Notes: generated by a model not told the origin, from the letters alone. Numbered from the stretch's first letter, positions 6,879-16,542 are shown. The stretch: DNA of 17,697 nucleotides from Lentisphaeria bacterium (GCA_016287975.1 JAEEXV010000141.1:1-17697); one strand, 5' to 3'. Program-made: numbers and translations.

Positions 6879-9125
6879 TCACGGTTTGGGCGGTGGATTC
6901 TCGACGAAGAGGATGCGTCGGATCCAGATGTTTCCGGCGGGGGCGTTGACCTGCGGGGTGATATACACATTCAGGGGCCCCTTGTTCTGGACGCGGCGTA
7001 CCAGGACGGTGCGGTATTCCTTGCCAGCGAGTTCAGCGGCGGAGACCTTGCGCGCGGCCTCGGAATGGCGGGCGGGATCATAGATGCCGACCTGGGCGGC
7101 GTTTCCAGGGACCTTGTTGTCGCAGCGCATTTCGGCATAGACTTCGACGTCGCCCTTGGGGAAGGCCTTGACCTGCACGAGCCACATCACGGAGGTGCAG
7201 GGAATGCGGAGGACCTTGCCGGAGACGCCGTCGGGATCGTCCAGCACCGTGTAGTATTGGCAGGTTTGCGCGCCGTCGGCGGGAATCCACTCGTACCATT
7301 TGCGCCCCTTGGCGACGGCGGGTTCGGGGCCGCGGTGGCGTCCGTGCAGGAAGCGGATCTGTCGGAACACCATTTCGGCGCGCGCGGCGTTGAAGCCTCG
7401 GGAGTACTTGATGAGGATGGGCTTGAGCTGCGCGAAGAAAGCATCCAGGTCCATGTCCTTGGTGTCGGGGCGCTTCCAGAGAGTGGGGCTTTCCGCCATC
7501 GCCATTCGGACGGGCAGCGCGGCGACGAGAAGCCGCTGGCGCAGCGCGGGGGATGCGGCGACGCGCTTCTCGGCGTCGAGGAAGCGACGGTGCATCTCCA
7601 GCAGGTCGTCGTCGGAGAGGAAAAAGGCGCTGCCGTTGTAGCAGCTCAGTCCCGATCCCTGCGGCAGGCGGTCGCTGGCGACCTGGATGTAGTGGAGGAC
7701 CGCCGAGGCGGCCGGGCCATAGTAGCCTTCGGCGAACTCCTGGATGAGCGCCTGCGGATCCAGGGACGGATCCCACATCAGTTTGGCGACGACCCACGCC
7801 CGCAGATCAGCCAGGTCGGCGATGGCCCCGTACAACGACCCCTGGTCCATCAGGTAGCGCACCTTATGCTTGACCAGATAGCGGATGTCCGTGGCCAGGA
7901 ACCGCCAGTTCGGGTGGGGCAGATACGGCTTCGTGTAATTCGTGATGTAGTTCCAGGCATCCAGTTCGTCCACCAGTGGCTCCCAGCCGTTCAGCAACTT
8001 GCGGAACCGCTCGTTGGGTGCCGAATCCAGCGGCGCGGAGAAGTCGGCGTCAATGCTGCATAGCTGGACGCGGACATTTCTGGCGGGGCGCTGCGTCTTC
8101 GGCGGGAGGCGGGTGTACAAATACGCGAGCGTGTGGACGACGGCGTCGGGGTACTCCCTGGCGACCATGCGGGCGACGTCGTTCACGGCGAAGATCAGCA
8201 GGTCGGTCTGGTTGCCGATCTTCTTGACGAAGGCGGCGCACGCTCGACATTCGCAGGGGGTCTGGTGGTCGTTCTGGCTGATGGCGACCGCCTTGTGGGG
8301 ATTCTGGCTTTTGCGCAGCCGGATCAGCGCCTCCTCGGCGAGTTTCCGGCGCACCTCTGGATTGGACAGGCAGAGCTGCGCGGTCTTCAGGCGCCGCCCG
8401 CCCTGCTCCCCGAACCACTCTGGATGCGTGGCGAAATACTTCGCGGGCGGAATGAAGGTGTGGAACGTATGGACGCTGCCGATGATGGTATTGATGCCGC
8501 CCCACTCGGGCGCGGCTGCATTGGACCAGGTGCCGTTGCTCCTGCACCGCACGGTAAAGCGCGGCCCTTTCGTCTTTATCACATCGTAGTAGACGTCGCG
8601 GGTGTGCAGAATGGGCGCGTGACGGTGGTCGGCGGCGGGCAGCGCGAAAGTCTCCCGGGACGGCCAGGTCTCGACGTCGGCCGTCCAGAAGCGGACGCCG
8701 AGATACCGTTCCAGATACTCGTTGACGGCGTAGAGCGAACCCCGCGGGCGCTGTCCCGTGAGGACGAGATGGGTGCCGACGGTCTTGAGGATGATCTCGT
8801 CGGGCCGCAGCGCGCCGAAGTCCACTCCGCCCAGCAATTTCGCTGCTGTCGGCGACTGTCCGACGAGGATGTCGCCCTCCTTCGGCTCGTCGGTCTCCGC
8901 GACGGGGAACTCCAGGCGGAAGATGCGTCCCAGCCCGCTCGACAGCTCCTTCGCCGCCGTCTTCTCCGCTGGAATCGCGTCCGTCGCGACCACGATGCGG
9001 CACGGGGCAGGGGGATACGACGGCGCGGGGGCGGCGAAGAGCGCCGCCGACAGCGTGAGCAGAAAGGCCGCGAAACGGCTCCGTAGTGTCCCGATGGAGG
9101 TCGTCTGGACGCGTGTGGTGGTCAT
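6879..9125 (-). CDS. Secreted DUF4838 protein with GH67 N-terminal-like domain
   Basis: A 748-residue protein starting at ATG 9125. GGAG, right after the previous gene's stop, gives the ribosome site. The signal peptide core FAAFLLTLSAALFAAPAP is at about 18-35. An alpha-glucuronidase N-terminal-like domain follows at about 40-150 (HLVLTGQRPRGSLYAVNEYLE, then GVRFW). The DUF4838 core is at about 165-450; its hallmark, near residues 280-295, is SQNDHQTPCECRACAAF. A helical stretch and a beta-rich C-terminal domain complete the protein, possibly a carbohydrate-binding module (HSLP-like features were not seen). DUF4838 has no settled biochemical function that I know of. The fold relation to alpha-glucuronidases and the operon setting suggest action on extracellular glycans. 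It is the last gene of operon B, 13 bp after the sialidase-like gene. It has six CCGG sites, intermediate for the window. Confidence 0.9.
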   Translation of the reverse strand: MTTTRVQTTSIGTLRSRFAAFLLTLSAALFAAPAPSYPPAPCRIVVATDAIPAEKTAAKELSSGLGRIFRLEFPVAETDEPKEGDILVGQSPTAAKLLGGVDFGALRPDEIILKTVGTHLVLTGQRPRGSLYAVNEYLERYLGVRFWTADVETWPSRETFALPAADHRHAPILHTRDVYYDVIKTKGPRFTVRCRSNGTWSNAAAPEWGGINTIIGSVHTFHTFIPPAKYFATHPEWFGEQGGRRLKTAQLCLSNPEVRRKLAEEALIRLRKSQNPHKAVAISQNDHQTPCECRACAAFVKKIGNQTDLLIFAVNDVARMVAREYPDAVVHTLAYLYTRLPPKTQRPARNVRVQLCSIDADFSAPLDSAPNERFRKLLNGWEPLVDELDAWNYITNYTKPYLPHPNWRFLATDIRYLVKHKVRYLMDQGSLYGAIADLADLRAWVVAKLMWDPSLDPQALIQEFAEGYYGPAASAVLHYIQVASDRLPQGSGLSCYNGSAFFLSDDDLLEMHRRFLDAEKRVAASPALRQRLLVAALPVRMAMAESPTLWKRPDTKDMDLDAFFAQLKPILIKYSRGFNAARAEMVFRQIRFLHGRHRGPEPAVAKGRKWYEWIPADGAQTCQYYTVLDDPDGVSGKVLRIPCTSVMWLVQVKAFPKGDVEVYAEMRCDNKVPGNAAQVGIYDPARHSEAARKVSAAELAGKEYRTVLVRRVQNKGPLNVYITPQVNAPAGNIWIRRILFVENPPPKP

Positions 9126-9138
9126 GGAGGGAATCTCC

Positions 9139-10974
9139 TCAGTTTTCCGGGAATTCGATTCGATAGCAGTAGCAGGAGCGGTCCCAGCCGTAGCGGACGA
9201 AGCAGTTCTCGGAGACACCAGGGGCCATGAAGAGGAGAAGGTCGCCGTTGGCGTCCTCGACCTGCTGCCAGTTGGAGAACCTGACCTTCGGATCGTGGTC
9301 GGGGCACATGGCCTCGACAGGGGTGATGGTGGCGCGCCTGAGGGTCATGGTGCGGGGATCGATTTCGGCGATGGAGAGGACGTTGCGTGGATCGCAGTTC
9401 CAGCAGGGGGCGGGCGAAATGTTCAGCACGGCGTAGACGCGGCCGTTTTTGGCGGAGACGAAGATGTCCTGATAACTGCGCGGGCTGTAGACGGTGCCGC
9501 CGTCATCGTATTGGAGGAAGCGCGGCTTGCTCCAGGTGAGGCCGCAGTCCTGGGAGACGGAGAAGAGCTTGCCGCTGGTGACGCCTGCGGCGGTGTCGGA
9601 AGGGAGGCGCACGCCCGCGCGCAGCAGGACGAGGAGCGTGCCGTCGGCGAGTTGCACGCCGTGGGGTTCGTCAAGACCGCAGGCGCTCTCCTCGGGCGTG
9701 ACGCGGAGCACGCCGCCGTCGGACCATTGCAGGCCGCCGTCGGTCTTCTGGGCGAACATGACGCCGAACAGGAAGTGCATTGTGCCGGGATAACGGTCGT
9801 CCTGCAGGGCATAGTAGAGCATCAGCCGTCCGTCCTGCAATTTGGTGAGATTGAAGAGGCAGCGGCTGGCGCCTGGGATGAGGGTGGGCTGGCTCCAGGT
9901 GCGTCCGTGGTCGTGGCTTTCGGCGATGCAGTTCTGCCAGGCAGCGCCATTCATGTCATGGGTGACCTCGCGGTCCATCTCCTGCCAGGTGCGGTAGAGG
10001 GTGTGGTCGTCGCGGTCGAAGAAGAAGTTGCTGCGGATGCGGGAGGGAATGGAGGGGAGTTCGCGCCAGGAGAGGCCGTCGGGCGCACCCAGCACGCCGA
10101 CGTCGCGGAAGGCGTTGGCGGGGATGGTGCCGTCCTCGGACTCCTGCGTGACGGCGGCGACGAGGGTGTCGTCGTCGAGGCGTGCGATGGCGCCGTGGAA
10201 CGGGATCTTGAAGCCTGCGGAGCGATAGCCGTGCAGGAAGGATTTGGTGATTGTGAGGCCCGTGGGATAATGGTGCACGGTCTCCTGGCGGATGCCGTCG
10301 AAGGCGTCGGGCTCGGCGGCGTGGCCAGTGTCGATGCCGCAGACGGCATAGTAGGCGGGGCCTGGGAACTGCGCCTCGAAGCAGTGGCGGCGGCAGGAGA
10401 TTTCGAGGAAGCACTCCTGCGGGCGCCTGCCTTCGGGGAAGCGGACGAAGATGGTGCGGCCGTTCTGGGAGACGCGGAAGGTGCGGGGAGCGGGGAGAGC
10501 CTCCCGATAGAGGCAGGGTTCCTCGTCGATCCAGATGCATCCGCGCACGGGGGCATCGGAGCCAGGGCGGACGGGTGCGTCCTGGCAGTAGTCGAGGGCG
10601 AGCGCGAAGGGGTTGTAGGCGTCTGGGGCGAAGAGCCATTCGGGGAGGGGGGCGGAGAAGACGCCGTCGCCGCAGGAGGTCCAGTCGGCGTGGAACTCCT
10701 CGGAGGCGCGAAGCCACACCTTGGCGCCTGGGGCGGCCTCGATGCGGATGACGCTCTCGGGGACATACTTGTGGCCGTTGCGGAGAAGACGGACGGTCTC
10801 GCGGTAGACGCCTTCGCCGACAACCAAGCGGTCGGCCCAGCGCAGTTCGCGCGCGCCTCGGCCGATGGTGCGGAACGGGCGCTCCCGCGTGCCGGGATTG
10901 TCGTCGCTGCCATTTTTCGCGGTGTAGTAGACCTCCCCCATCTGCAACGGAGTCTGCGGAAGGAACTTCTCCAT
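9139..10974 (-). CDS. Sialidase-like (BNR/Asp-box) beta-propeller protein with beta-helix-type N-terminus
   Basis: A 611-residue protein starting at ATG 10974, with AGGAGA five bases upstream. Residues about 15-65 match the opening of DUF1565/pectate-lyase-like beta-helix proteins (YYTAKNGSDDNPGTRERPF, then GEGVYRETV). From about residue 250 it is a sialidase-type propeller. GFKIPFHGAIARLDDDTL occupies the place of the F/Y-R-I-P motif, with Lys replacing the substrate-binding Arg. Two good Asp boxes are visible, SHDHGRTW near 353 and SQDCGLTW near 473, plus a degenerate KTDGGLQW near 410. There is no signal peptide, so it is probably cytoplasmic. Sialidases remove terminal sialic acid, but the Arg-to-Lys change makes true sialidase activity doubtful; another exo-hydrolase or a binding role is possible. 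It lies between the isomerase (19 bp) and DUF4838 (13 bp) genes. Confidence 0.85.
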   Translation of the reverse strand: MEKFLPQTPLQMGEVYYTAKNGSDDNPGTRERPFRTIGRGARELRWADRLVVGEGVYRETVRLLRNGHKYVPESVIRIEAAPGAKVWLRASEEFHADWTSCGDGVFSAPLPEWLFAPDAYNPFALALDYCQDAPVRPGSDAPVRGCIWIDEEPCLYREALPAPRTFRVSQNGRTIFVRFPEGRRPQECFLEISCRRHCFEAQFPGPAYYAVCGIDTGHAAEPDAFDGIRQETVHHYPTGLTITKSFLHGYRSAGFKIPFHGAIARLDDDTLVAAVTQESEDGTIPANAFRDVGVLGAPDGLSWRELPSIPSRIRSNFFFDRDDHTLYRTWQEMDREVTHDMNGAAWQNCIAESHDHGRTWSQPTLIPGASRCLFNLTKLQDGRLMLYYALQDDRYPGTMHFLFGVMFAQKTDGGLQWSDGGVLRVTPEESACGLDEPHGVQLADGTLLVLLRAGVRLPSDTAAGVTSGKLFSVSQDCGLTWSKPRFLQYDDGGTVYSPRSYQDIFVSAKNGRVYAVLNISPAPCWNCDPRNVLSIAEIDPRTMTLRRATITPVEAMCPDHDPKVRFSNWQQVEDANGDLLLFMAPGVSENCFVRYGWDRSCYCYRIEFPEN

Positions 10975-10993
10975 GTGTGTCTCCTGTTTCTGC

Positions 10994-11884
10994 TTATTCC
11001 TGCGAGGATTTGCTCCGCGAACGCTTTTCCTCCAGCATCACGGCGACGTTTGCGCCGCGCGCCGCCGCGTCCGCGAGGAAGGCCTTGGCCTCGGGCAGTC
11101 CCGGCGCGCCATTGGCGGGACAGAATGGTGTCTTGTCGATTCTCACCTCGAACAGCGCCTCGTTCCGATAGGAGGATTCGGCGATGGCCGTGAGGACCGG
11201 TTCCCAGTCGAGCGTCCCGAAGCCTGGCGGCTGGTGCAGGTCCATGCTGGAATCGTTGTCATGGAGGTGGATCGCCAGCAGGCGGTTCTTGCGGGCGTTG
11301 AGCATGGCCAGCTGGTCGGAGCCGCCGGGGACATGGCCGTGCCCGGAATCGTAGCAGAGGCCGAACCAGGGGGACGGGTAGGCGTCGAAGAGCGCATTGA
11401 GGACTTGCCAGCTGCCGCGGGGGTGGTTTTCGATCGCGATGGGGCAATGACTCCGTTCCGCTTCGGGAAGCAACTCGTCCAGGGAGCGCTTCAGCGCCTC
11501 GACTCGCTTCCAGATGCGCGGAATCTCCTCCGTCGGCGTGGTGGAGCGGATGGCGGGCGTGTGCATGACCAGCACGCCGCGTCCAGCCAACTCGCCGAAC
11601 ATCCGCAGCCGATTGCGGACCAGCTCCACGCCCGCGAGGCGCTCGTATTCCACCGTGGAGAACCAGCACTTCTCCTGTCCCGCGGAGCCATGCAGATCGA
11701 GCAGCTCCAGGCCGAACCGCTCCAGCATTCCCCGAATCGCCTGGATCTCCACGCCGGTGTACAGGAAGTCGTCATTCCAGTGGTGTCCCCACAGGAGGGA
11801 GGTGAAGCCCGCCGCGGCGATTTCCCGCAGGCAGTCTTCGATCGAAAGCCTCTGGCAGAAGTCGGTGTTGATGGCGATTCGCAC
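10994..11884 (-). CDS. Sugar phosphate isomerase/epimerase-like TIM barrel (xylose isomerase-like)
   Basis: A 296-residue cytoplasmic protein. The family's metal ligands appear in order: Glu152 in AIENHP, Asp179 and His182 in LCYDSGHGH, His208 in IHLHDND and Glu246 in ALFEVRID, as in the AP endonuclease 2/xylose isomerase-like superfamily. Members isomerise or epimerise sugars, inositols and keto-sugars, and some cleave 3-keto-glycosides; the substrate is not evident. I chose the GTG at 11884, with GGGGA seven bases upstream and 14 bp after the preceding stop. The longer open frame upstream is antisense-like and overlaps the GH-A gene. The protein probably processes a monosaccharide released by the operon's hydrolases. 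Five CCGG sites in 891 bp put it in the CCGG-rich block. Confidence 0.88.
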   Translation of the reverse strand: MRIAINTDFCQRLSIEDCLREIAAAGFTSLLWGHHWNDDFLYTGVEIQAIRGMLERFGLELLDLHGSAGQEKCWFSTVEYERLAGVELVRNRLRMFGELAGRGVLVMHTPAIRSTTPTEEIPRIWKRVEALKRSLDELLPEAERSHCPIAIENHPRGSWQVLNALFDAYPSPWFGLCYDSGHGHVPGGSDQLAMLNARKNRLLAIHLHDNDSSMDLHQPPGFGTLDWEPVLTAIAESSYRNEALFEVRIDKTPFCPANGAPGLPEAKAFLADAAARGANVAVMLEEKRSRSKSSQE

Positions 11885-11898
11885 GGCAGTTTCCCCGT

Positions 11899-14307
11899 TT
11901 ATTCCCCGTATAGGATTCGCACGTCCTGGATGAGGCATTCCGCATCGCCCGAAAGGAAGGGCTCGAAGATGACCTTGGACACCCGTTCGCCTGGATTGCT
12001 CTGGATGCGGATGAAGTTCTCGCACTCCTTGTCGGGGATGGCCTGGAATTCGCCCCAGCCGATCCTTCGGACCTTGCCGTCCGCATCCGTCAACTCGAAG
12101 TGGATCAGCTTGCGGCCGACCTTCCCGTCGCCCGCCTTGGCCGTGACCTTGAACTCCACGCCCGCGACCGTCCCCTGGTAGCGGGGCACGACCAGCGGAT
12201 GCTGCCGCCTCGGGGCATGAAGTGCCAGCACATCCTTCCGCAGCGCCAGCCAGTTCCCCTCTTGCGCGAGGTCGCGGCGGACGACGGGCAGAATCAGCGG
12301 GGAGACCGCCTTGCCGTCGAAGTCCCCTGATAACCGCAGCAGATTCATCATCCTGCCGCATTCCAGGCGCACTGGAACCTCGGCCATGCCTTGCGCCGGC
12401 ACCTCCACCCGCGCGGGCAGCCCCGCGACCTCGCCGCCTGTCACGGTCAGTATGCCGCGCTTGGGCTGGTCGGAGAAGTTGAAGAGCCGCAGCGTCACGC
12501 CGCGCCCGGCCCCCTGGCCGATGAGCAGCGCGTCGCCGTTGAAGGTCACTGGCAGCGAAGTGCGCGCCTGCAGGACCAGCGTCAGATCGTGCCCCGGCAT
12601 CGGGGGCGCGCCGTCGAAGGCGCGCGTCTCAATCGCCTTCGTCGGCTTCAGTCCGCGCAGGCCATGCAGGAAACCCGGCATCCGATAACTGGTGACGACG
12701 CAGCCCGCCCCGTTCGGCGCGACCGGCTCCGGCGAGCCGAACACGCCCACGTGGCGCGGCACCACGAAGGGGAGCATCACCTTTACTGGACGGGGATGGC
12801 GGATGTCCTTGAGGGCGGCGCCGGGATTCATCGTGTCCACTTCGGTGATTGTCCAGAAGGCGATGCTCTGCATGCCGTCCGGCTGCGCATAGAGGTATGC
12901 CCTTACCTTGGGATTCCCGAGGTCGAATTCCCCCAGCAGCTTCGCCTGTCCGAGTTGCTCGGTGAGCGAGGCCAGCACGGCGAGGGCGGGCTTCGCGGTG
13001 AAGTCGACGCGGCGGAGCAGTCCCCAACTCTTGGCGCGCTCCTCGTACGGGCGCATCAGGAAGGTGCAGGTGTATTGGACGACACCGGTGGCCTGCATCT
13101 CCAGTTGGCTCTTGGCGGTGAACTCCGCGAGGAAGAACTCCTGGTCCTCGTCGTGGTCGTGCACCAGGCGGTTGGTCTCGTTGCGCGTGACGATGCCCCT
13201 TGATGCCCCTTCGGCGCGCGTGCAGCATTCGGTGAACCAGGCGCCCATGCGGTCATTGCCGTAGGCGTTCGAGGCGATCCTGGCGATGGCGGGGCCCCAG
13301 GAGCGGCGGTACGAGGCGACCGGGTCATAGGTGTGGTGGTTCACCACATCCACATAGCCCGCCAGCCCCTGCTCCGCGACCTCCCAGTTCCATCTTCCCT
13401 GCCCGAGGTTCATGGTCCCAGCCGAGGTGGTCATTTTCATGGCGGGGACCACCTGCTTCAGGCCAAGCGCCATCGCCTTCATCTGGGTGGCGACCTCCCA
13501 GGACGGATAGAGCCACAGCGCGGCGTGGTCCAGTTCGTTGAAGAACTCCACCCCGATCACCGTATCCCGGAACGCCGCCGCGAACTGCCTGGCGAAGCGG
13601 TACGTCGCGCGGGGATCCTCGGCCAGCAGGCAGCGGGGGTTGGACTTGTCGCGCAGAAACTCCGGGGCGCCGTTGACATACGCGCAGGTCTTGATGCCGT
13701 ATTTTCGGAAGAGGCCATTCTGGTACGCCTGCATGTCGGTGGGGACAAACTCCCCGTTTTCGCGCATGGCGCCGATCCAGGTGTATCGGCCGCGCACGAA
13801 GCGCAGGCCTGCCAGCGCGCAGATCCGGGTATAGAACTCGCAGCACTCCTTGTACCACTCCGGGTTGCCTTTGCCGAAGCGGTGCCGGTACGCCGAGCCC
13901 CAGCAGGTGTCCACCGAATACGGACAGGAAAGGGGGACATGTCGGTCTTCCACACGAGGCACGACGACGAAACTGCGCGTTCCCTCGATGGCCTGCCCCG
14001 GGGCCTCCACCTTCAGGCGGTAGTAGCCCAATGGCAGGGGCTCCAAAAGGATTCTGCCGCCGGAGAAGCCGCCGCGCGCGACGATCTCGTCGCGGTGGTT
14101 CAGCACCTGGTACGCGCCGTTGGCAATGGCGGCGACCACCGTGAACTGCAACGGCGCCCCCAGGGTGAAGAAGGAGGCGGGCTCCGCCGAATCGCACTTC
14201 ACGGCCTCATGGCAGGGCAGCGTCGCGGCGGATGCGTCCGTTTTCCTGACGTCGTCGGCGCACAGCAGCGCCGCGCAGGCAATGATTGCCAGTATCCCTT
14301 TGTTCAT
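11899..14307 (-). CDS. Secreted glycoside hydrolase-like protein, clan GH-A TIM barrel
   Basis: An 802-residue protein with a signal peptide (MNKGILAIIACAALLCADD). A beta-sandwich-like domain comes first (to about 115), then a TIM barrel at about 125-450. GVEFFNELDHA gives the Asn-Glu pair of clan GH-A (acid/base candidate Glu258) and AWFTECC gives the nucleophile candidate Glu360. The 102-residue spacing fits retaining clan GH-A enzymes such as GH39 or GH5, but I cannot assign a family. The C-terminal 350 residues are beta-rich, probably accessory binding domains. I chose the ATG at 14307: the upstream ATG at 14319 directly abuts the AAGGGG ribosome site, whereas 14307 lies 12 bases from it. 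It follows the fucosidase by 29 bp. Pro-Gly pairs use CCG (MPGHDL, MPGFLH), unlike module A, and it carries 17 CCGG sites. Confidence 0.85.
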   Translation of the reverse strand: MNKGILAIIACAALLCADDVRKTDASAATLPCHEAVKCDSAEPASFFTLGAPLQFTVVAAIANGAYQVLNHRDEIVARGGFSGGRILLEPLPLGYYRLKVEAPGQAIEGTRSFVVVPRVEDRHVPLSCPYSVDTCWGSAYRHRFGKGNPEWYKECCEFYTRICALAGLRFVRGRYTWIGAMRENGEFVPTDMQAYQNGLFRKYGIKTCAYVNGAPEFLRDKSNPRCLLAEDPRATYRFARQFAAAFRDTVIGVEFFNELDHAALWLYPSWEVATQMKAMALGLKQVVPAMKMTTSAGTMNLGQGRWNWEVAEQGLAGYVDVVNHHTYDPVASYRRSWGPAIARIASNAYGNDRMGAWFTECCTRAEGASRGIVTRNETNRLVHDHDEDQEFFLAEFTAKSQLEMQATGVVQYTCTFLMRPYEERAKSWGLLRRVDFTAKPALAVLASLTEQLGQAKLLGEFDLGNPKVRAYLYAQPDGMQSIAFWTITEVDTMNPGAALKDIRHPRPVKVMLPFVVPRHVGVFGSPEPVAPNGAGCVVTSYRMPGFLHGLRGLKPTKAIETRAFDGAPPMPGHDLTLVLQARTSLPVTFNGDALLIGQGAGRGVTLRLFNFSDQPKRGILTVTGGEVAGLPARVEVPAQGMAEVPVRLECGRMMNLLRLSGDFDGKAVSPLILPVVRRDLAQEGNWLALRKDVLALHAPRRQHPLVVPRYQGTVAGVEFKVTAKAGDGKVGRKLIHFELTDADGKVRRIGWGEFQAIPDKECENFIRIQSNPGERVSKVIFEPFLSGDAECLIQDVRILYGE

Positions 14308-14336
14308 ATATGCTTGCATCCCCTTGCCAATGTCCG

Positions 14337-15686
14337 TTACAGGTATTTGCGCAACGACAGGTTCCGCTGAGGTTCCCCGAGGCCTTTCCCCGCGGTGATG
14401 GGGAAAGGCTCGGCGAAGTTGACCTGGATGACGTAGATGTCCCGGCAGTCCAGCGGAACGCCGCAGACGGCGCGGCGCGGCGGGAACGGACTCACGTAGA
14501 GGGCGGAGTTGTCCACCGCCAGGGAGCGCCCGTCGTTGAGCAGGACCGCCGACTGGATTGGCGGCAGGCCGTCAAAGGGCAGTTCGATGTCGGGATAGCC
14601 CGGGATGTCATCGAGGATGAGATAGAGCGTCCGCCCGTCCTCCGTGCCCGTGACGGAGGCGCCTCGCAACCGATAGGCCTGGTGCGGGATGGCGGTCAGC
14701 GCGGGGGAGACGCGCCGATACCAGTCGCCGACCTCGAGCAGCACCGCCATCGCCTCGGCGGGGATGCGCCCCAGGGCGTCCAGCCCCGTGTTCAGGACGA
14801 AGTTGCCCCCGCGAGCGATGGTCATCGCGATCTTCCGCTTGAGGAAGCGCGGCGTGTAGTACTTTTCGTCCTTGCGGTATCCCCAGGCGAAATGCCCGAC
14901 GGATTCGCAGCCCTCGACCAGGTGGCTGCAGGGCTGGTCGGGCGGCGCGGTGCGCTCCATCGTCCCGAAGTCGCCGGGACTCAGGCCGCGGTCATTGATG
15001 ATGGCCTCAGGCTGGAGGGCGCGGATCATCGCGTTGACGCTGTCGTCCTGGTGCCTGGTGGTGTTCATGTCCCACCAGACGCCGTGGATTTTGCCGTAGT
15101 TGGTGCACAGTTCGCGGATCTGCTCCTTGAGATAGGCAATGTATTTCGGCAGGTCGTGCCGAGCGGGGTCGGTCACGAGTTCATGGTGCCTGCCGCAGTT
15201 CGGATAGGCCTCGTGATGCCAGTCGACGACCGAGTAGTACGCCTCCAGCGGGAACTCCCGCCGGTGGCACTCGTCGGCCAGCAACCGGAAGACGTCGCGC
15301 CCGTAGGGGGTGTTGGTGATTTTCCAGTCGGTGCACGCCGTGTCGAACATGCAGAAGCCGTCGTGGTGCTTGGCGGTGAAGACCAGATATCCCATGCCGC
15401 ACGACTGCGCGAAGTCGAGGATGGCGGCGGGGTCGAAGGCGCGCGGGTTGAAGCGCGCGGCATACTGCGAGTACTGCTCCCAACTGGTGCCGTATCGCCA
15501 CAACTCCTGCTCATGCAGCCCGCCTTCGGCGTAGATGCCCCAGTGAATGAACATCCCGAAGCGCCTCTGGCGATACCACTTCGCCCCGACGGCGGAGGAG
15601 AGGTCGGGCTGGCTGTCCACCCCCGCGTCCGCCGCCGCGCACGCCTCCGAATGCAGGGAATCATGCTGCGTCTCTCTCTGCTTCAT
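14337..15686 (-). CDS. Alpha-L-fucosidase, GH29
   Basis: A 449-residue protein with clear GH29 features. KWYRQRRFGMFIHWG (about 36-50) is the family's N-terminal signature, TAKHHDGFCMF (about 104-114) lines the pocket, and GVWWDMN (Asp206) holds the catalytic nucleophile. VEGCESVGHFAWGY (about 257-270) occupies the usual acid/base region, where Glu258 is a candidate. GH29 enzymes release alpha-linked L-fucose with retention. No signal peptide is seen, so it is probably cytoplasmic and trims imported fucosylated oligosaccharides, although many family members are exported. I chose the ATG at 15686, with GGGAA eight bases upstream; a TTG at 15701 would add five residues. It is the second gene of operon B, 20 bp after the pseudopilin. 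Confidence 0.94.
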   Translation of the reverse strand: MKQRETQHDSLHSEACAAADAGVDSQPDLSSAVGAKWYRQRRFGMFIHWGIYAEGGLHEQELWRYGTSWEQYSQYAARFNPRAFDPAAILDFAQSCGMGYLVFTAKHHDGFCMFDTACTDWKITNTPYGRDVFRLLADECHRREFPLEAYYSVVDWHHEAYPNCGRHHELVTDPARHDLPKYIAYLKEQIRELCTNYGKIHGVWWDMNTTRHQDDSVNAMIRALQPEAIINDRGLSPGDFGTMERTAPPDQPCSHLVEGCESVGHFAWGYRKDEKYYTPRFLKRKIAMTIARGGNFVLNTGLDALGRIPAEAMAVLLEVGDWYRRVSPALTAIPHQAYRLRGASVTGTEDGRTLYLILDDIPGYPDIELPFDGLPPIQSAVLLNDGRSLAVDNSALYVSPFPPRRAVCGVPLDCRDIYVIQVNFAEPFPITAGKGLGEPQRNLSLRKYL

Positions 15687-15706
15687 GCGTGGAATTCCCA
15701 AAAGAA

Positions 15707-16477
<771 letters not shown>

Positions 16478-16542
16478 ACTGTAATCTCCTTTTGGGGGTG
16501 GTTGCGATGTGAAGGAAAGAAGATGTTTCTGTTACGGTCTAT

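Noticed and set aside
6051..8063. Plus-strand open frame of 670 codons spanning the convergent gap
   Set aside because: It is a shifted frame of the GntR-type gene and then antisense to DUF4838; its product is low-complexity Ser/Arg/Ala.
8758..11193. Plus-strand open frame of 811 codons, one of the longest in the window
   Set aside because: It is antisense to the DUF4838 and sialidase-like genes, which carry clear family motifs; length alone reflects high GC and few stops.
11885..12361. N-terminal extension of the isomerase to 12361
   Set aside because: It overlaps the GH-A coding region and adds Arg/Gly-rich sequence; the barrel's first strand begins right after the GTG at 11884.
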